The translations under genes were made by a program, and so were the position numbers. Below, piece after piece: positions 20,327 to 21,781 of a stretch of 21,781 nucleotides of DNA; positions within the stretch are counted from its first letter, which is position 1, and each line of letters opens with the position of its first letter. Source of the DNA: Aurantiochytrium sp. KH105. Lineage: Eukaryota > Sar > Bigyra > Thraustochytrida > Thraustochytriidae. The notes below the pieces were generated by a model. The model did no database searches. It was given only the letters and a program-made list of their open reading frames with translations, and was not told the DNA's origin. The stretch covers positions 1 to 21,781 of the forward strand of contig BGKB01000317.1 in the NCBI GenBank assembly GCA_003116975.1. The letters are read 5' to 3'.

Positions 20327-20480
20327 GAGCAAAAGGTACGCGCATGGCAGGGGGAGATGGTGCCAAGGTAGGTGCTGGGGCTGAGGGAAGTGCTGAGCTC
20401 GTCACAGCCACGGTCTCTGCAGTGGATGCGAAAAGCTGCCTTGCTGAGAGGCAAAACAGAAGGCAGGCTGGCGGGGCTTG

Positions 20481-21205
20481 CGAACGGCAAGCAATATGGT
20501 GGCGAGATCTTTCACGAGCGAGCAGTCGGCTGCGCAAGAGCTATTCATGTGCGATGACGAGCAAGACATGGCGGTCTGTGCGTCTGGCACGTCGTGTGAT
20601 GGCTTGGTACAGATCGATTTGGTTCTTGTACTGCAACAAGGGCAACAAGAAGCTTGACTTGTGAAAGCCTCGCACGGCTCTATGGTGTTGGCTGCGGTGG
20701 AGTAGAAAATGTCAGACACTGGTGTCATACTTGTCGCAGCCGCGTGAGGGTGCGCTGATCGTGTCACGTCGCTCGCTGGGCCTGCAGTCAAACCGACAGA
20801 TGAGCAGAAAATGAACAAAATGGGCTGTGTTAGATGCACTTCTTGCTGCACAGCGACGAGAGGAGCAAAGCTCGGGCACTAAAAAAATCCAAAGTAGATC
20901 AACAGGACGGACTTGACGTTTGGGTGCCCAAATGAGGTCCCCGAAATCAAGTGCCAGGGCGGTGCAAGGGCGGTGAGCAAGGGGGGGCGTACATGGTCAA
21001 ATACATTCGAGCAAGTTGGGCCAAGTCAATTTTTGCAAAGAAATTTTTGGCGATGAGTGCAAATTCAAGTGTTCATTGAGGGCACCTGTTTGTGTACAGT
21101 GAGCCCCACGATTTCGCATGCGGAACTCTCCACGCCAATCACTTTGCCAGCTCGGTTTGCCGTTGATCCGCAAGCCTGTCTCACGGCTACCAATTTTTTT
21201 CGAGC
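20481..21205. other. No gene seen
   Basis: This is unique sequence after the array. It contains short ORFs only and a G-rich stretch near 20955-20990 with GGGCGGTG twice. I see no recognisable RNA gene or regulatory element. Confidence 0.4.
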
Positions 21206-21361
21206 ATGAAAGAAAGAGGCCTATTCAAAATTTTTTGGGCCTATTTCGAGTCCAACGGTCCGGGACTGCGTTTCGCAAGAGGCGCGGCAACGGATCGTTT
21301 TGGTCTCTTCATTTTCTTCGGGGTTGCGTGCGGACTCTGGCTGGCGGAAGTGCTTCTGTGA
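21206..21361 (+). CDS. Possible 51-residue single-pass membrane protein
   Basis: ATG 21206 to TGA 21359-21361. The C-terminal half is strongly hydrophobic (RFGLFIFFGVACGLWLAEVLL), consistent with one membrane helix; the N-terminal half is basic and aromatic. The start context is weak and another open frame overlaps (21118-21396), so chance is possible. No family recognised. Confidence 0.2.
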   Translation: MKERGLFKIFWAYFESNGPGLRFARGAATDRFGLFIFFGVACGLWLAEVLL

Positions 21362-21781
21362 TGGAGGCGCGGAGCGGGCAGGAAGAAGCGCGCTAAGATT
21401 TGTTTTTAGTTGAGGCAGCGCACTGGCGTTTGGCAGTTGATGTCGATGCCGGTGGTCATGGTGCCGCAGAAGTGGAAGCTTCGTTTTCGTACGCTGTTGC
21501 GAAACGTTTTGAACTGATACCGATGGTGTGGAGACCGTTCGGGCTGTTTTGTTTGATTGATTTCGAACTTGGAACAGCGTGGGCACTCTACAACAAAGGT
21601 CCTCCTAGCGGCGCTTGATTATAGCGCGAGCTTGGCGGGATCTGGTAAAGGTTTGGAAGGACGAATGGCTGAATTGAACTCAGTTTTGCTTTGTTTGTTT
21701 GAGATAGATTTCGATCTGGTTGGTGTGCGAAACGCATTGATTGGATCGTGAACTAGTCGACAGTATAGCAATCTGGTTGAT
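21362..21781 (+). other. Short plus-strand ORFs at the right edge
   Basis: Two plus frames overlap here: 21400-21618 (no ATG start) and one ending at 21749-21751, whose last ATG starts MAELNSVLLCLFEIDFDL. They may be exons of a gene continuing beyond the window, or chance ORFs. No splice chain or family was identified. Confidence 0.25.

Larger units (their letters stand above)
11241..20480. repeat. Large tandem array, about 1.4 kb unit, six copies plus a partial seventh
   Basis: Copies begin near 11241, 12616, 14022, 15431, 16846, 18248 and 19978 (marker: an AATAA/ATAAA box before a GAGAGAA-like run). Lengths are 1375, 1406, 1409, 1415, 1402 and 1730 (the last with extra sequence), then about 200 bp of a truncated copy once the N-linked duplicate is discounted. 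Conserved islands recur in every copy, e.g. GTCTCTGCAGTGGATGCGAA and TTGTTGGTTTCG...TGCAGAAGAG. Copies differ by many substitutions and small indels, so the array is not a recent perfect amplification. Long minus-strand ORFs occur in most copies, but aligned copies use different frames, so I do not call them genes. No rRNA, tRNA or transposase signature was seen. Confidence 0.92.

Noticed and set aside
12571..20332. Long minus-strand ORFs (about 140-295 codons) in the array copies
   Set aside because: Aligned copies read the same block in different frames, and the longest spans the N. The minus strand is stop-poor from base composition, so these are not supported as genes.
11241..20480. rDNA spacer or tRNA/5S array
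   Set aside because: No rRNA, 5S or tRNA sequence was recognised in any copy or in the flanks.

Overview
The window reads as nuclear DNA of a unicellular eukaryote, not a bacterium. The leucine-rich-repeat gene at the left edge is split by short GT-AG introns (69-75 nt). The large gene has a near-perfect Kozak start and a GC-rich leader. The right half is a 9 kb satellite-like array with no gene I can defend. TIR-NACHT-WD40 proteins together with NLRC3-type LRR proteins fit a protist such as a stramenopile, but I cannot name the lineage from the sequence alone.

Layout: (1) 237-814 (+), the 3' part of an LRR gene with one repeat per exon. (2) 825-3002, several short open stretches; the best are a 111-codon minus-strand ORF (825-1160) and a probable spliced minus-strand gene or remnant (2239-3002). 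(3) 3195-7148 (-), the one unmistakable large gene: an intronless 1317-residue TIR/TIR/NACHT/WD40 receptor whose eight WD repeats are near-identical at the DNA level. It is preceded by a GC-rich leader with a 14-codon upstream ORF. (4) 7149-9702, no gene I can support firmly. (5) 9703-10645 (-), a small spliced gene that I reconstruct from phase-matched short introns. (6) 11241-20480, six full copies and part of a seventh of a roughly 1.4 kb tandem repeat. One copy carries about 330 bp of extra sequence. A single N at 20030 joins two identical 296-bp segments, almost certainly an unmerged assembly overlap. (7) 20481-21781, short ORFs only.

Biology: the TIR-TIR-NACHT-WD40 protein has the layout of a STAND-class innate immune or non-self-recognition receptor. 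The WD40 propeller would sense, the NACHT ATPase would oligomerise, and the TIR domains would signal, possibly by NAD cleavage. Its WD repeats are almost invariant except at a few columns. That is the pattern known from the fungal HET-E/HET-D incompatibility proteins, so it may be a rapidly diversifying recognition gene in a non-fungal protist. The nearby LRR gene may be another recognition-type gene, but no functional link can be shown.
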